Of a DNA stretch of 64,000 nucleotides, positions 55,283-63,671 are shown piece by piece. The notes below the pieces were generated by a model, which ran no database searches, was not told where the DNA came from, and was given only the letters and a program-made list of their open reading frames with translations. Source of the DNA: VXPW01 sp965115815 (lineage in GTDB: Bacteria > Pseudomonadota > Alphaproteobacteria > TMED109). The translations under genes and the position numbers were made by a program. Every line of letters begins with the position of its first letter. Position 1 is the stretch's first letter. The stretch spans positions 496,001 to 560,000 of the forward strand of contig OZ220465.1 of assembly GCA_965115815.1 (NCBI GenBank), read 5' to 3'.

Positions 55283-56548
55283 ATGCACGTTCTGCTGATC
55301 GGCGGCGGCGGCCGCGAGCATGCTCTCGCCTGGGCCTTGGCGGCTTCTCCGGCAGTGGATCGGCTGTCGTGCGCGCCGGGCAATCCGGGGATCCTCGAAC
55401 TGGCCGAAGCGGCGGCGTGTGATCCGGACCACCCGGATTCCGTCGTGGCGTTCGCCCGGGAATCGGCGGTCGACCTCGTGGTGCCGGGCCCGGAAGCGCC
55501 GCTGGTGGCCGGCCTCGTGGATCGCCTGGAGGCGGTCGGGATCCGGGCGTTCGGCCCCGTGGCGGCCGCGGCGCGGCTCGAGGGATCGAAATCCTTCGCG
55601 CGCGCGGTCGCCGCCGAAGCCGGCATCCCGTGTGCGGCCGGCCGGTCGTTCGCCGATGCCGACGCAGCGGTGGCCTACATCCGTGCGCAGGCCCGTCCGC
55701 CGGTCATCAAGGTCGATGGCTTGGCTGCGGGCAAGGGCGTGACCGTCGCCGGTACGGTCGAGGAAGCGGAATCGGCCGCCCGGGCGGCGTTGGGAGGGAG
55801 GTTCGGTGCGGCCGGGCAGCGGATCGTGGTCGAAGAGCGCATGGAGGGAACCGAGGCGAGCGTGTTTGCGATCACGGACGGCATGCACGTGCGGTTGCTG
55901 GGCGATGCGCAGGACTACAAGCGAATCGGCGACGGCGACCAGGGACCGAATACCGGTGGCATGGGAGCCGTCTCGCCGGCGCCCGCAATGACGGATGCGC
56001 TCCGGGCCGAAGCGATGGAGCGGATCCTGCAGCCCGCGGTCGCTGCCATGGCCCGTCGCGGTACTCCGTACCGCGGGGTTCTGTACGCAGGGCTGATGCT
56101 CACCGCACACGGACCGAAGCTGGTCGAGTTCAATGTCCGCTTCGGAGATCCCGAATGCCAGGCACTGCTGGTGCGCCTGCGTTCCGACCTGCTGCCGGCG
56201 CTGGTCGCGGCCGTGGAGGGGGAACTGGAGAACTTTGCTCTCCGGGTGCGAGAGGAGCGGTCGGTGTGCGTGGTGATGGCGACACCGGGCTATCCCGAAG
56301 CGCCGGTCACGGGAGGCGAGATCCGCGGCCTCGAAGCGGCCGAACGATCGGGCCCCGGCGTGCAGGTGTTCCACGCGTCCACCGCGCGCCGCGCCGGCCG
56401 CTTGGTGGCCGCCGGCGGCCGGGTTCTGGGAGTGACGGCCACCGGGCCGGACACCGCGGCGGCCCGGCGCGCAGCCTATACCGGCGTGGCGGCCGTGGAC
56501 TGGCCTGAAGCCGTCTGGCGGCGGGACATTGCGGCACCGCAGGAATGA
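55283..56548 (+). CDS. purD: Phosphoribosylamine--glycine ligase
   Basis: A 421-residue GAR synthetase of purine biosynthesis, joining phosphoribosylamine and glycine with ATP. The N-terminal 'MHVLLIGGGGREHALAWAL' is diagnostic. The ATP-grasp region has 'PPVIKVDGLAAGKGVTVA' and 'VEERMEGTEASVFAI'. 'DYKRIGDGDQGPNTGGMGA' and 'VEFNVRFGDPECQALL' carry substrate and metal contacts. The length is normal. ATG 55283 has 'ggaggaaggg' upstream. It is divergent from xseA across 48 bp, the usual alphaproteobacterial neighbourhood. Confidence 0.96.
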   Translation: MHVLLIGGGGREHALAWALAASPAVDRLSCAPGNPGILELAEAAACDPDHPDSVVAFARESAVDLVVPGPEAPLVAGLVDRLEAVGIRAFGPVAAAARLEGSKSFARAVAAEAGIPCAAGRSFADADAAVAYIRAQARPPVIKVDGLAAGKGVTVAGTVEEAESAARAALGGRFGAAGQRIVVEERMEGTEASVFAITDGMHVRLLGDAQDYKRIGDGDQGPNTGGMGAVSPAPAMTDALRAEAMERILQPAVAAMARRGTPYRGVLYAGLMLTAHGPKLVEFNVRFGDPECQALLVRLRSDLLPALVAAVEGELENFALRVREERSVCVVMATPGYPEAPVTGGEIRGLEAAERSGPGVQVFHASTARRAGRLVAAGGRVLGVTATGPDTAAARRAAYTGVAAVDWPEAVWRRDIAAPQE

Positions 56549-56730
56549 TGGTCAGATCTGAGGTCCGCGCGAGCGCAGGCCCCGTCGGGAGAGGATCGAA
56601 TCGTTTGCGAGGCGCCGGCAGAAGGGCAGGGCCCCATTCCCCGTGGAGAGCAAGCCGCCGAAGGTCGAGGGCGGCGATCTCTTGGTTGGCGGCCTTGTTG
56701 TGCCCCTGCTTCGGCGGTCTCGCCTGCGTC
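56549..56730. other. Short interval with no recognised feature
   Basis: Between the convergent purD and the TOPRIM-like gene. No gene or strong hairpin is recognised. It marks the left border of a lower-GC two-gene insertion. Confidence 0.4.
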
Positions 56731-57402
56731 CTACCGGCCCGGTCGGGCGGCAGGCGCGAAGAGCCTCCGAAGGAAATCGGACAGGTCCGCAAAGGCATCG
56801 GAGTCGAATTTCCAGGCACCTTGCTGCGCACCTTCGCCCACACGCGCCACGGGATCCCGCTTGGAGGAGAGCCAAGCATGGGCAAAGGTCTTGTCCTCGT
56901 TACGGGAATGCAGCACGCGTTGCCGTTTCAGACAGTTGATGAATGTTTCGACACAGCGACTGGCCTCGATCTCGGTCTCTGTAATTGAACGTCGGCACAG
57001 GGTCTCAATGGTGCCCGCCTCTGCACCGTTCGGCAAGATAAATACGCCCAATGTCGGATCGCCGCGAATCTCGCCATGGGCGGCGGGCGGATCGTATCCG
57101 GCGCCTCGAAGCGCATCGCAAACGCTCTGGAATGCGCGGTTCGCGTTGTCGTCGGCATCCCGGACCACACCGAGGGAACGGATGGTTGGACCACTTTCTG
57201 CTCCGGATCGGATTGCAAGAATCTTGTTGCGGAAAGTATCTTTCCCGCCCGCATCAATAACCTGTATATTCGACGTTTCTGCTTGTTCGAAGTTTCGCTG
57301 CAAAAGTGCGCCAAACAGATTGACTTCGTCCCGGCCTTCAACCAGCAACAGGCGGTCTGCGTGAATTTCAAGATTTGGCGCACCGCCATACAGGGCTGCC
57401 AT
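56731..57402 (-). CDS. TOPRIM-like (DUF3226/OLD-type) protein, partner of the AAA ATPase
   Basis: A 223-residue protein with a TOPRIM-like nuclease fold. The N-terminal acidic motif is 'DRLLLVEGRDEVNLF' with Glu22, and the DxD motif is 'SLGVVRDADDNANRAF' with Asp82, Asp84 and Asp85. The segment 'GVFILPNGAEAGTIETLC' is typical of DUF3226-type proteins. Such domains follow AAA15/OLD ATPases, either fused (OLD, GajA) or as a separate gene (AriB in PARIS). The ATG at 57402 shares one base with the TGA of the upstream ATPase gene (TGATG), giving tight coupling. AT content is higher than in flanking genes, suggesting transfer. Confidence 0.78.
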   Translation of the reverse strand: MAALYGGAPNLEIHADRLLLVEGRDEVNLFGALLQRNFEQAETSNIQVIDAGGKDTFRNKILAIRSGAESGPTIRSLGVVRDADDNANRAFQSVCDALRGAGYDPPAAHGEIRGDPTLGVFILPNGAEAGTIETLCRRSITETEIEASRCVETFINCLKRQRVLHSRNEDKTFAHAWLSSKRDPVARVGEGAQQGAWKFDSDAFADLSDFLRRLFAPAARPGR

Positions 57403-58466
57403 CACCGAATCTCCAAGCCCAGATCGCGCGCACCTTCCAGCGTTTCGTCGGTGAAGGTCGCCGCCTGTACCTCCCCGGATTCCCGGTTCCGGTAGAGCTT
57501 GTGAATCGCCAGGTCGCGGGGTGCATCCCTGAACGCCGCCATGGCCGCCCGGATGCACTCGTAGCTGTGGGTCGTTGCCACCAATTGCACGTTCCATTTT
57601 CGCATCCAGGTACGGGCATGACGCCAAACGTCTTCAAGGACGGAGTAATGCAGACCATTTTCTATTTCATCCGCAAAAAGCGCACCCTCCCGAGACGAAA
57701 AAAGGCTCAGAAACATCTGGTACAATCTCACGACACCGCCGCCGAGATCTTGAATCGGACATTGCTGTCCGTCCGTTGTGGCCGCGGAAATATACGACTC
57801 TCCCATCTCGTCGGCCAGGATTTCCACATCATTGACCTTCGGAAGTATAAGATTCATTGCATCAATAAAATCTTTCTTGTATTTCCCCCTCACCATGTCC
57901 GAGTATCGCTGGAGATATGATTCAAGCGATTCGGATTGAAACCTTGTGCCGATAATTGTGCAGTTCGGCCTCAATGCCGGGGGCTGCAGATCTTCAAACA
58001 CAACAGTTCCGTAGGGCGTTACGTGCAGCCCGCTCAATTCCTGATCTTTCGAATCGTTGTCCGCATTGTCCAGTTTCGTCCGAATACGACCGACAACCGG
58101 AGGCATGGGGATCGAATGTTTTGCAGAGGGATCAACCAGCGTTGCTCTTGTCGACAGGTTGTCTGCCCGCTTCTCGTAGGCGAATTCCAGGCGATGATTG
58201 CTTCCTTCTTCACAACCTTGAAGGACCAACCTGTCTCTTGTAAGTCTGGTAATGGGATTGAGTCCCGAAGAAGCGGAACGTTGCACATTCATGTTCCACA
58301 GAAGGCTGACGTTGTATCTCCCGGAAAATAACCACATGGCCTCAATTAAAGCGGTTTTCCCAATGCCGTTTGCGCCGGTGATTAGATTGGCGGGTGCAAG
58401 TCGGGGCAAGGAGAGTCCGTCTACCCCTCGGTAATGTACAACCTCAAAGCTGCTGAGGAATGTCAT
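57402..58466 (-). CDS. AAA15/ABC-type ATPase of a two-gene defence-like module
   Basis: A 354-residue ATPase of the AAA_15/AAA_21 group. Walker A is 'LITGANGIGKTALIEAMW' (residues about 29-46). A Q-loop region and coiled-coil insert follow. The ABC-type signature 'IQDLGGGVVRLYQMFL' is near residue 245, Walker B is 'GALFADEIENGLH' and the histidine switch is 'LVATTHSYECI'. The layout equals AriA of PARIS and the ATPase half of OLD/Gabija. I start at ATG 58466 because 'ggagg' lies six bases upstream. The next gene encodes the TOPRIM partner. Codon usage is less GC-biased than in housekeeping neighbours. Confidence 0.85.
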   Translation of the reverse strand: MTFLSSFEVVHYRGVDGLSLPRLAPANLITGANGIGKTALIEAMWLFSGRYNVSLLWNMNVQRSASSGLNPITRLTRDRLVLQGCEEGSNHRLEFAYEKRADNLSTRATLVDPSAKHSIPMPPVVGRIRTKLDNADNDSKDQELSGLHVTPYGTVVFEDLQPPALRPNCTIIGTRFQSESLESYLQRYSDMVRGKYKKDFIDAMNLILPKVNDVEILADEMGESYISAATTDGQQCPIQDLGGGVVRLYQMFLSLFSSREGALFADEIENGLHYSVLEDVWRHARTWMRKWNVQLVATTHSYECIRAAMAAFRDAPRDLAIHKLYRNRESGEVQAATFTDETLEGARDLGLEIR

Positions 58467-58689
58467 TTTGGTCCTCCGACATGGTTCCGAATATTTCGCC
58501 GGGACCGGGGCCCGACAGTACCGTAGTTCCACCGGCCATCATGTTTGTATACAAGAATTCCGCGCGGCGGGCGGATGGGGCGCAACGGGTGGGCCTGAGC
58601 CAACCTCTACTGTGAGGATCGGAGGCCCGGGTGCGGGCTGCCATGCACACACATCCTGCCGGTTAACCCCGGAGCTCTGACCCTCTACG

Positions 58690-59160
58690 GTGGGTTCCCT
58701 GTCGGCCATGGAACCCGTGCACCGCATCCTGAAGCAACCGGCGCACCTGGTCCGGCTGCAGACGCTTCGGTCTCGGGAGCCGCCGTCGCGCCGCGGCTCG
58801 ACGGGTAGGTCGGGAGTTTCCCCTGACCGATGCGCGGGGTCGCTGGCGCGAGCGCAGTTGCCGGGCGGTCCGGAACGACCTGGAGCGGAACCGGCAGGTG
58901 CGTTTGCCGGCACCCCGCGCGGGAAGGGGTGGCGGCGCTCCCCGGCGGCTGGGCACCGCGGTTCCCGTGCCATCGGGGGTTCCCTCGGAAGCGGGTGCGC
59001 TGCACGACCTGTGCTTGGTGCCGGTGACCGGGGAGGCGGATCGGCGAATCGGGAACGAGCTGAGGTTCCGGGAGCATCCGTGCGGGACGGCGATGCAGGT
59101 GGGCGCCCAGCTGCGGTATCGGGTCCGGTCGGAGCACGGCATCCTAGGGACTGTTAACGC
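58690..59160 (+). pseudogene. DUF4338 (DruA-type) transposase remnant, third form
   Basis: Plus-strand pieces in different frames read 'MEPVHRILKQPAH' (58708), 'LTDARGRWRERSCRAVRNDL' (58821) and, continuing from there, 'LPAPRAGRG'. From 58990 come 'LCLVPVTGEADRRI' and 'VGAQLRYRVRSEHGILG'. This is the layout of DruA-like DUF4338 proteins, whose typical text is QLRYLVxSxHGxLG. The leucine expected in RYLV is arginine here. It ends at 59160, where other sequence takes over. It is broken by at least one frameshift. Confidence 0.65.
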
Positions 59161-59208
59161 ATTATGTGGTGGAATCCGGATCCCCGGTTCGTAGAGAGGA
59201 TTCCCGGT

Positions 59209-59300
59209 CATGGAACTCACGCAAGTCCAGTTACGAGCACATTGCTCCTGTCTTTCCGAAGCACCGCGGCAAGGTCCGGCCCGGTCATCTGTCCTTTCAA
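59209..59300 (+). pseudogene. IS5-family OrfA N-terminal scrap
   Basis: 'MELTQVQ' at 59209 and, one base out of frame, 'YEHIAPVFPKHRGKVRPGHL' resemble the start of IS5-family (ISL2/IS1031-type) first open frames. Only about 30 codons survive before unrelated sequence. It borders the IS66-like element. Confidence 0.45.
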
Positions 59301-59367
59301 CCGGACACTGTTGAATCCATTTCTTTCAGCATATCGAGTTTCCGCATGGTTCGGTGATGGTAACTAC

Positions 59368-60846
59368 TCACCCCTTGTTGGGGTCGGGTTGGCCGTAGTG
59401 CTCGTTGAGGATGTCTGCGGCCTTTCCGTTGAGGGCGATGTGGATGGCGACGAGAGGGTTGTAGCCGAGTGCCTCCATGGAGGTGAGGAAGCTGGAGCCT
59501 CGGCACCATGCGGTTGCGTGGAGCATGGTGCGGAACCATCCGGACACTTTGATCTTGACCTTGGTCATTCGGATCTTCGGTTCTCCGGCATGGTTGGTGA
59601 AGCTGACGTCGGGGTCCTTCATGAAGCGGAGGACGGACGTCTCGTGTTTCACGAGACGTTCATGCAGGTTGTGGGCGTCGGACTTTGCGATGCGTCCCCG
59701 GGTTCCTTTCGTCCGCGGCGGGATATCGGGCAGCTCCTTGGCGCCCTGGGTGAGGAGGGTGCGGTAGCGCGTGCGCACGGCCCGGCGGTCGGTCTCGTTC
59801 AAGGCCTTGGATGCGCTCTGGTTGACCCTGTGGCAGACCCCGCGCAGCAGGCTCTTCATCCATCGCGCCCAGCGGTAGCCGTGGGACTCGACGACGAAGG
59901 CCCGTTCGCGCAGCAGGTGGCTGCCGCACCGCGGGTGGCGGCACTGCTCGTAGCCCCTGTATGCAGCCCAGCAGTCGTGGACCCGGACGCCCGGGTAGCG
60001 CGGGAGGATGCCGATCTCTTCGATCGCCTCCCGACCGCGCTTGCGGTGCGGGAACTTCACGGTCAGGGTCCCGTCGGTGACGACAGGGAGCCATTGGGTC
60101 TTGCCGGCGACCCGGAATCCGGTCTCATCGACATGCAAGGCCGGGCGTTGCAGGAGATGGGCCACGGCGACCTCCTCCCAAGATGCGAGCGCATCCTGAA
60201 AGCGCCGGACCTAGCCGAGGCAGGTCGCCTCGGAGAGCCTGATGCCGGAGATCGCGTGCACGAGCGAGACGGCACGGCGCAGGGACCGCATCTGGGCGAT
60301 CCGCAGGTTGAGGACCAAGGCCTGGATGCGGACACCGTACTGCACGGGCCCCGGCATGAGGTCTGGGAACCGGCCCTTGGTCCGGGCCCGACACTTCGGG
60401 CCTTCCTTGATCTCGGCGTCGACGCGGCGCTCGACGACTTCGAACCCGAGGTCGTAGAGGACGCGCCGCTCCCGATCGACGGGGTCGACGTCGTCGAGGT
60501 CGGCGCCGCAAGCGTCGCAGGCATCGACGGTGATCGTTTCCTGGACGGTGGTCGTGCGCCGGTGACCGCCCGTCTGCGGGTTCGGCTTCGGGCCCTTGCC
60601 GTGGCTCCCGGTGCGCCGCGCGCTCTCGTCCTTGTCTGTCTGGGACGGCGGCAGACCGGAGTTCCGGCTCGTCGTGCGCGTGGCCTTCTCCAGGAGCACG
60701 GCCAGCAGCAGCTGGAGCAGCATCAGCAGGCCGCGGACGAGCGTCTCGCACTCCGGGGGGACCTTGCCTTGCGTGCGGAGATCCTGGAACCGCTTCTGGA
60801 AGGCGTCGACCTCTTGGCGCAGGGAGGTGCCGGCGACGCTCGTCAT
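59368..60846 (-). pseudogene. IS66-family transposase (TnpC) interrupted by one in-frame TAG
   Basis: From ATG 60846 one continuous frame of about 490 codons encodes TnpC. The N-terminal leucine-zipper-like helix reads 'LLMLLQLLLAVLLEKATRTT'. The zinc-finger-type segment 'CDACGADLDDVD' follows, then the DDE core with 'LHVDETGFRVAG', 'VHDCWAAYRGY' and 'CGSHLLRERAFV'. The end has 'GSSFLTSMEALGYNPLVAI'. The only lesion seen is a TAG at 60211-60213 between 'EATCLG' and 'VRRFQDALASWEE', where the family normally has a tyrosine (GY). A single substitution from TAC or TAT would explain it. Confidence 0.85.
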
Positions 60847-61080
60847 CCCGACGCCTCCACCGCCCGGATTGCCGCCCGCACAGCGAACCGCTCGCCTTCG
60901 GGCATCGTCCGGGAGCGCCGCGCCGGCCGGCGGGCGCGTCAGGACGCCGCGGCGCTCCAAGGTCTCCAGCATCCCGAGGCCGGCCCCAACCCTGGAGCCG
61001 CCCTTTGCTGTCGTCCAGTGAAGGTGCTCGCAGCGGCCCGAACAGGGGGTCGACTTCAGGTCGATGATTCGCGGGTCCAT
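60847..61080 (-). pseudogene. Internally deleted DUF4338 N-terminal fragment beside the IS66 transposase
   Basis: From ATG 61080: 'MDPRIIDLKSTPCSGR' jumps directly to 'CEHLHWTTAKGGSRVGAGLG' and 'MLETLERRGVLTRPPAG'. This is the beginning of the same DUF4338 form as at 52122, but about 25 residues between the two blocks are missing. The frame continues without a stop into the IS66 transposase, so it could be read as an N-terminal extension. More likely it is a relic trapped inside the element. Confidence 0.55.
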
Positions 61081-61640
61081 GGGGATTCCCGCAGCCACGA
61101 TTCGACGACAGCATGCGAATCGGCGGGCGCTGGTCAAGCGGTGCGTGGACGACCCGCCCATGCACCGAAACGTCACCTCCTATCCAAGGCCTGCCGGTAT
61201 GGGAACACCGCCGTCACCTCGACGCACCTATCCGAATGCCCGTGCCCCGCCGGGCGATCGACCCGTCGTCGCCTTCGATCCCTACCCGGCCGCCATCCAC
61301 ACCTCCGACGCGGTCCGCCCCAATGGCCCATCTTGGAGAGGGTCCCTCCTACAACGTCAAGCGCAGATCTCCGGCGGAGGGGAACGGCAGCCCACGGAAC
61401 CCGCTCCACCGGACCGCAGGGCGCGGACCCGCGACCTCCGCGCGAGGGGCCCGGTCGCGTTGCGGACCCCTCCCCACAAGGCCGGAACGGGGAGCGGAAG
61501 CCGAAGATCGACCCACTTCTTGTCAGCCGAACCCCGTGCATCCGGTCCTCGGCCGCGAGCGAGGGAAAGGGGCACGGAACCATGCCGGATCCGAACCCGT
61601 CAGGAAAAACGATTCGTCATCAGTCGGGGGGTGAGTAGAT

Positions 61641-61847
61641 ACTTAGTCCGCTTCCATATATGTCCCTGAGTTTTTCAGAACGATGATGTGCGCTGGTTTT
61701 CTTTTCTATGTTTATGTTGTTGGCAAGAGCCCGTTCTTCTTGCGCCGCTAGGTCGTTGGCGGGAACTTCCCGATTCAGATTTTTGCCAGACGGAGGGACA
61801 ACTCGTCGGATACCGTCTTCAGGTTCTTTCTGCACTTCCTCTCGCAT
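61641..61847 (-). pseudogene. Small gene truncated by the IS66-like element (candidate partner of Panacea gene)
   Basis: From ATG 61847 about 66 native codons encode a charged, helical, low-GC protein ('MREEVQKEPEDGIRRVVPPS', then 'NNINIEKKTSAHHRSEKLRD'). The frame then enters the inverted repeat of the IS66-like element and stops at 61620. The protein is not recognised. If the ISNCY element between 61854 and 63670 is removed, this ATG lies about 6 bp after the stop of the Panacea gene on the same strand. That spacing is operon-like and suggests a toxin-antitoxin pair. Confidence 0.5.
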
Positions 61848-61853
61848 GATACC

Positions 61854-63670
61854 TAGTGCCCGCACCGAAAATGGTCATTTTGGCGGCCCTTCCGGCGAAA
61901 TTTCGGGTTGGACCCACCCTCCGGGGCCTCCGGTCGCTCCGTTTCCAGGGGATTCCTGCCGATTCGTAGCGGCATCCGGGCTCTTCCCACCCAGAATCCG
62001 GACGCTAGGGCGAGCGGCTCCGTTCCCGCTCCCGGCGAGCTTCGCGGACGGGGTGGAGGGGCGCCGCTGTTAGGCGGCGCGTCTTCGTCGTCGTCGGGCT
62101 TGGGCCCGGGCCTGTCTCTGCAGCAGCAACCCGATGCGGTGGACATTGAAGGCCACCATGGAGAGCGCCACCATCCGCGCAAAACCCTCCGCCCCATACG
62201 ACAGGACCCGGTCCATGCCGCGCTGCTCGAGATTATTGATGGCGGACTCCACGGCCGGATGCTGCCGGCGCATCTCCCGGAACGTCGGGTCGGCGGCCCG
62301 TTTCCGGTCGGTCGGACCGAGTTTTCCCTTCTTCGGAAGCACGTTGTGATCCAGCAGTTCGTCCAGTGCGATCCGGTTGGAGGGACTGTGGAACCCCCGA
62401 TCGAAGCTGCACAGGCGGAGGTCGGGGAAGCGGGCCTGCGCTTCCCGGATCATGGGTACGGCATGATCCACGTCTCCGCCTTCCCACAGGATCCGGGAGT
62501 GTAGGAGGAAGCCGTGCTGGTCCTCCAGCACGGCCACCGGCACTCCGAGTTCCACCGGCACCCCGGCCTTGCCCTTCACACACCCGCGCGTGTGCTCCTC
62601 GAAGATCGAAAACACCTTCTCTTCCTGCGGGATCTTCTCGCCTTTCCGCAGGCGGCGGTCCACTGGGTCGAGCTGCCTCCGGGCATGCTTGAGGTACGAT
62701 TCGATCCGGAGAATCCTGGGGGCTCCGACGCCTTGCTCCCGAAGCGCAGGAACCGTCGCTTCCGCCCGTCGGACCTCCTCCCAGCAGGCGTCGAGGTACG
62801 CCTGGATCGGCCCCGGACGGGCCCGCCGGGTCCGCCGAACCTTCGGAAAGAGCCGCTGCAGTCTCCGGCTCCGATGCCGCCACTGCCGCCCTCCGGACAC
62901 CCCCGCCCGCAGGGCTGAGCGGCCCGTCTCGCGCACCCGGCAACGCATCGCATCCCACAGCAGGTTAACGTCCGTCGGGACGTGCACATCCGTCTTCACC
63001 ACGAACGAATCACAGCGGCCCCGCAGGGGCTCCTCCGACGGGCGACCGCCCGGGCCGCTCTTCCGCTTCCGCTTCCGCACCCGCGCATGGCCGCTCTCCG
63101 CGATCCGCTGCAACACCTCCCCCAGCACGTCCGGCGTCAGCAGGCTCACGTTGTGTACCACCGTGGGATACCGGTACCGGGTCTCGTCCCAGAAGCCGGA
63201 GTGTCCCAGAAACTTCCGAACGGTATGGTGTTGGTTCACCCGCTCGTGCAGACGATCGAAGTCACACCCCAAGACCTGCTTCAGGAGACCCATCACGAGG
63301 ATCCTCCACAGCTCCATGCCGGGACGCCCTTTCGTGTGGGACACCTCGGGAAGGATCCCCTGCTCCAGGATCTCGAACCACCGGGCACGAACCGACCGGT
63401 CGGCATACACGTGCCGAAGCCCGAGCAGCAGCGGCGGAATGTCATCCCGCGAGCTCTCGTCGATCTCGATCTCCTCGATCGCAACCTGACCCAATTCCAT
63501 CTGCAGGCGAATGACGTTTCGCATGGCAATTCTCGCGAAGATTCCCGAAAATCCGGCCGATTCTCGACCTCATCGGCCGATTCCCGCATCAAAGCGGGAT
63601 TCTTCGTCCCCTCTATATCACGATTCCACTTTCAGAGTCAAACCATTGTACTTTTTCGGTGCGGGCACTA
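61854..63670 (-). mobile_element. Complete ISNCY-type insertion sequence, 1817 bp
   Basis: Perfect 18-bp terminal inverted repeats: 'tagtgcccgcaccgaaaa' at 61854-61871 and its reverse complement at 63653-63670. A single intact transposase fills the interior. Flanks are 'gatacc' on the left and 'cctatg' on the right; a 2-bp 'cc' duplication is possible but not certain. This is the only element in the window that looks functional and recent. Confidence 0.88.
62070..63524 (-). CDS. ISNCY-family transposase
   Basis: An intact 484-residue DDE transposase. The N-terminus reads 'LRHVYADRSVRARWFEILEQ' and 'GRPGMELWRILVMGLLKQVL'. The region 'LRGRCDSFVVKTDVHVPTDV' provides the first catalytic aspartate, 'LCSFDRGFHSPSNR' the second, and 'HPAVESAINNLEQRGMDRV' the glutamate region. 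These are features of the ISNCY (ISDol1-like) group rather than IS1182, which has a different core. ATG 63524 is the first start inside the element. No frameshift or stop is visible, and residues expected to be aromatic are retained, unlike the decayed elements. Confidence 0.88.
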   Translation of the reverse strand: MRNVIRLQMELGQVAIEEIEIDESSRDDIPPLLLGLRHVYADRSVRARWFEILEQGILPEVSHTKGRPGMELWRILVMGLLKQVLGCDFDRLHERVNQHHTVRKFLGHSGFWDETRYRYPTVVHNVSLLTPDVLGEVLQRIAESGHARVRKRKRKSGPGGRPSEEPLRGRCDSFVVKTDVHVPTDVNLLWDAMRCRVRETGRSALRAGVSGGRQWRHRSRRLQRLFPKVRRTRRARPGPIQAYLDACWEEVRRAEATVPALREQGVGAPRILRIESYLKHARRQLDPVDRRLRKGEKIPQEEKVFSIFEEHTRGCVKGKAGVPVELGVPVAVLEDQHGFLLHSRILWEGGDVDHAVPMIREAQARFPDLRLCSFDRGFHSPSNRIALDELLDHNVLPKKGKLGPTDRKRAADPTFREMRRQHPAVESAINNLEQRGMDRVLSYGAEGFARMVALSMVAFNVHRIGLLLQRQARAQARRRRRRAA

Positions 63671-63671
63671 C

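Larger units (their letters stand above)
59360..61642 (-). mobile_element. IS66-like element, 2.3 kb
   Basis: Ends are 'gtaactactcacccc' (59360-59374) and, inverted, 'gtatctactcacccc' (61628-61642), a 15-bp inverted repeat with one mismatch. The transposase stop codon lies inside the left repeat. The interior holds the IS66 transposase (59368-60846) and a 5' region of about 800 bp with a DUF4338 fragment. No 8-bp target duplication typical of IS66 is seen, so the flanks may have rearranged. The miniature element at 51820 shares the right end. Confidence 0.75.

Noticed and set aside
62070..63524. Assignment of the intact transposase to IS1182
   Set aside because: The RCDSFVVKTDVH and GMELWRILVMG motifs fit the ISNCY (ISDol1-like) group better.
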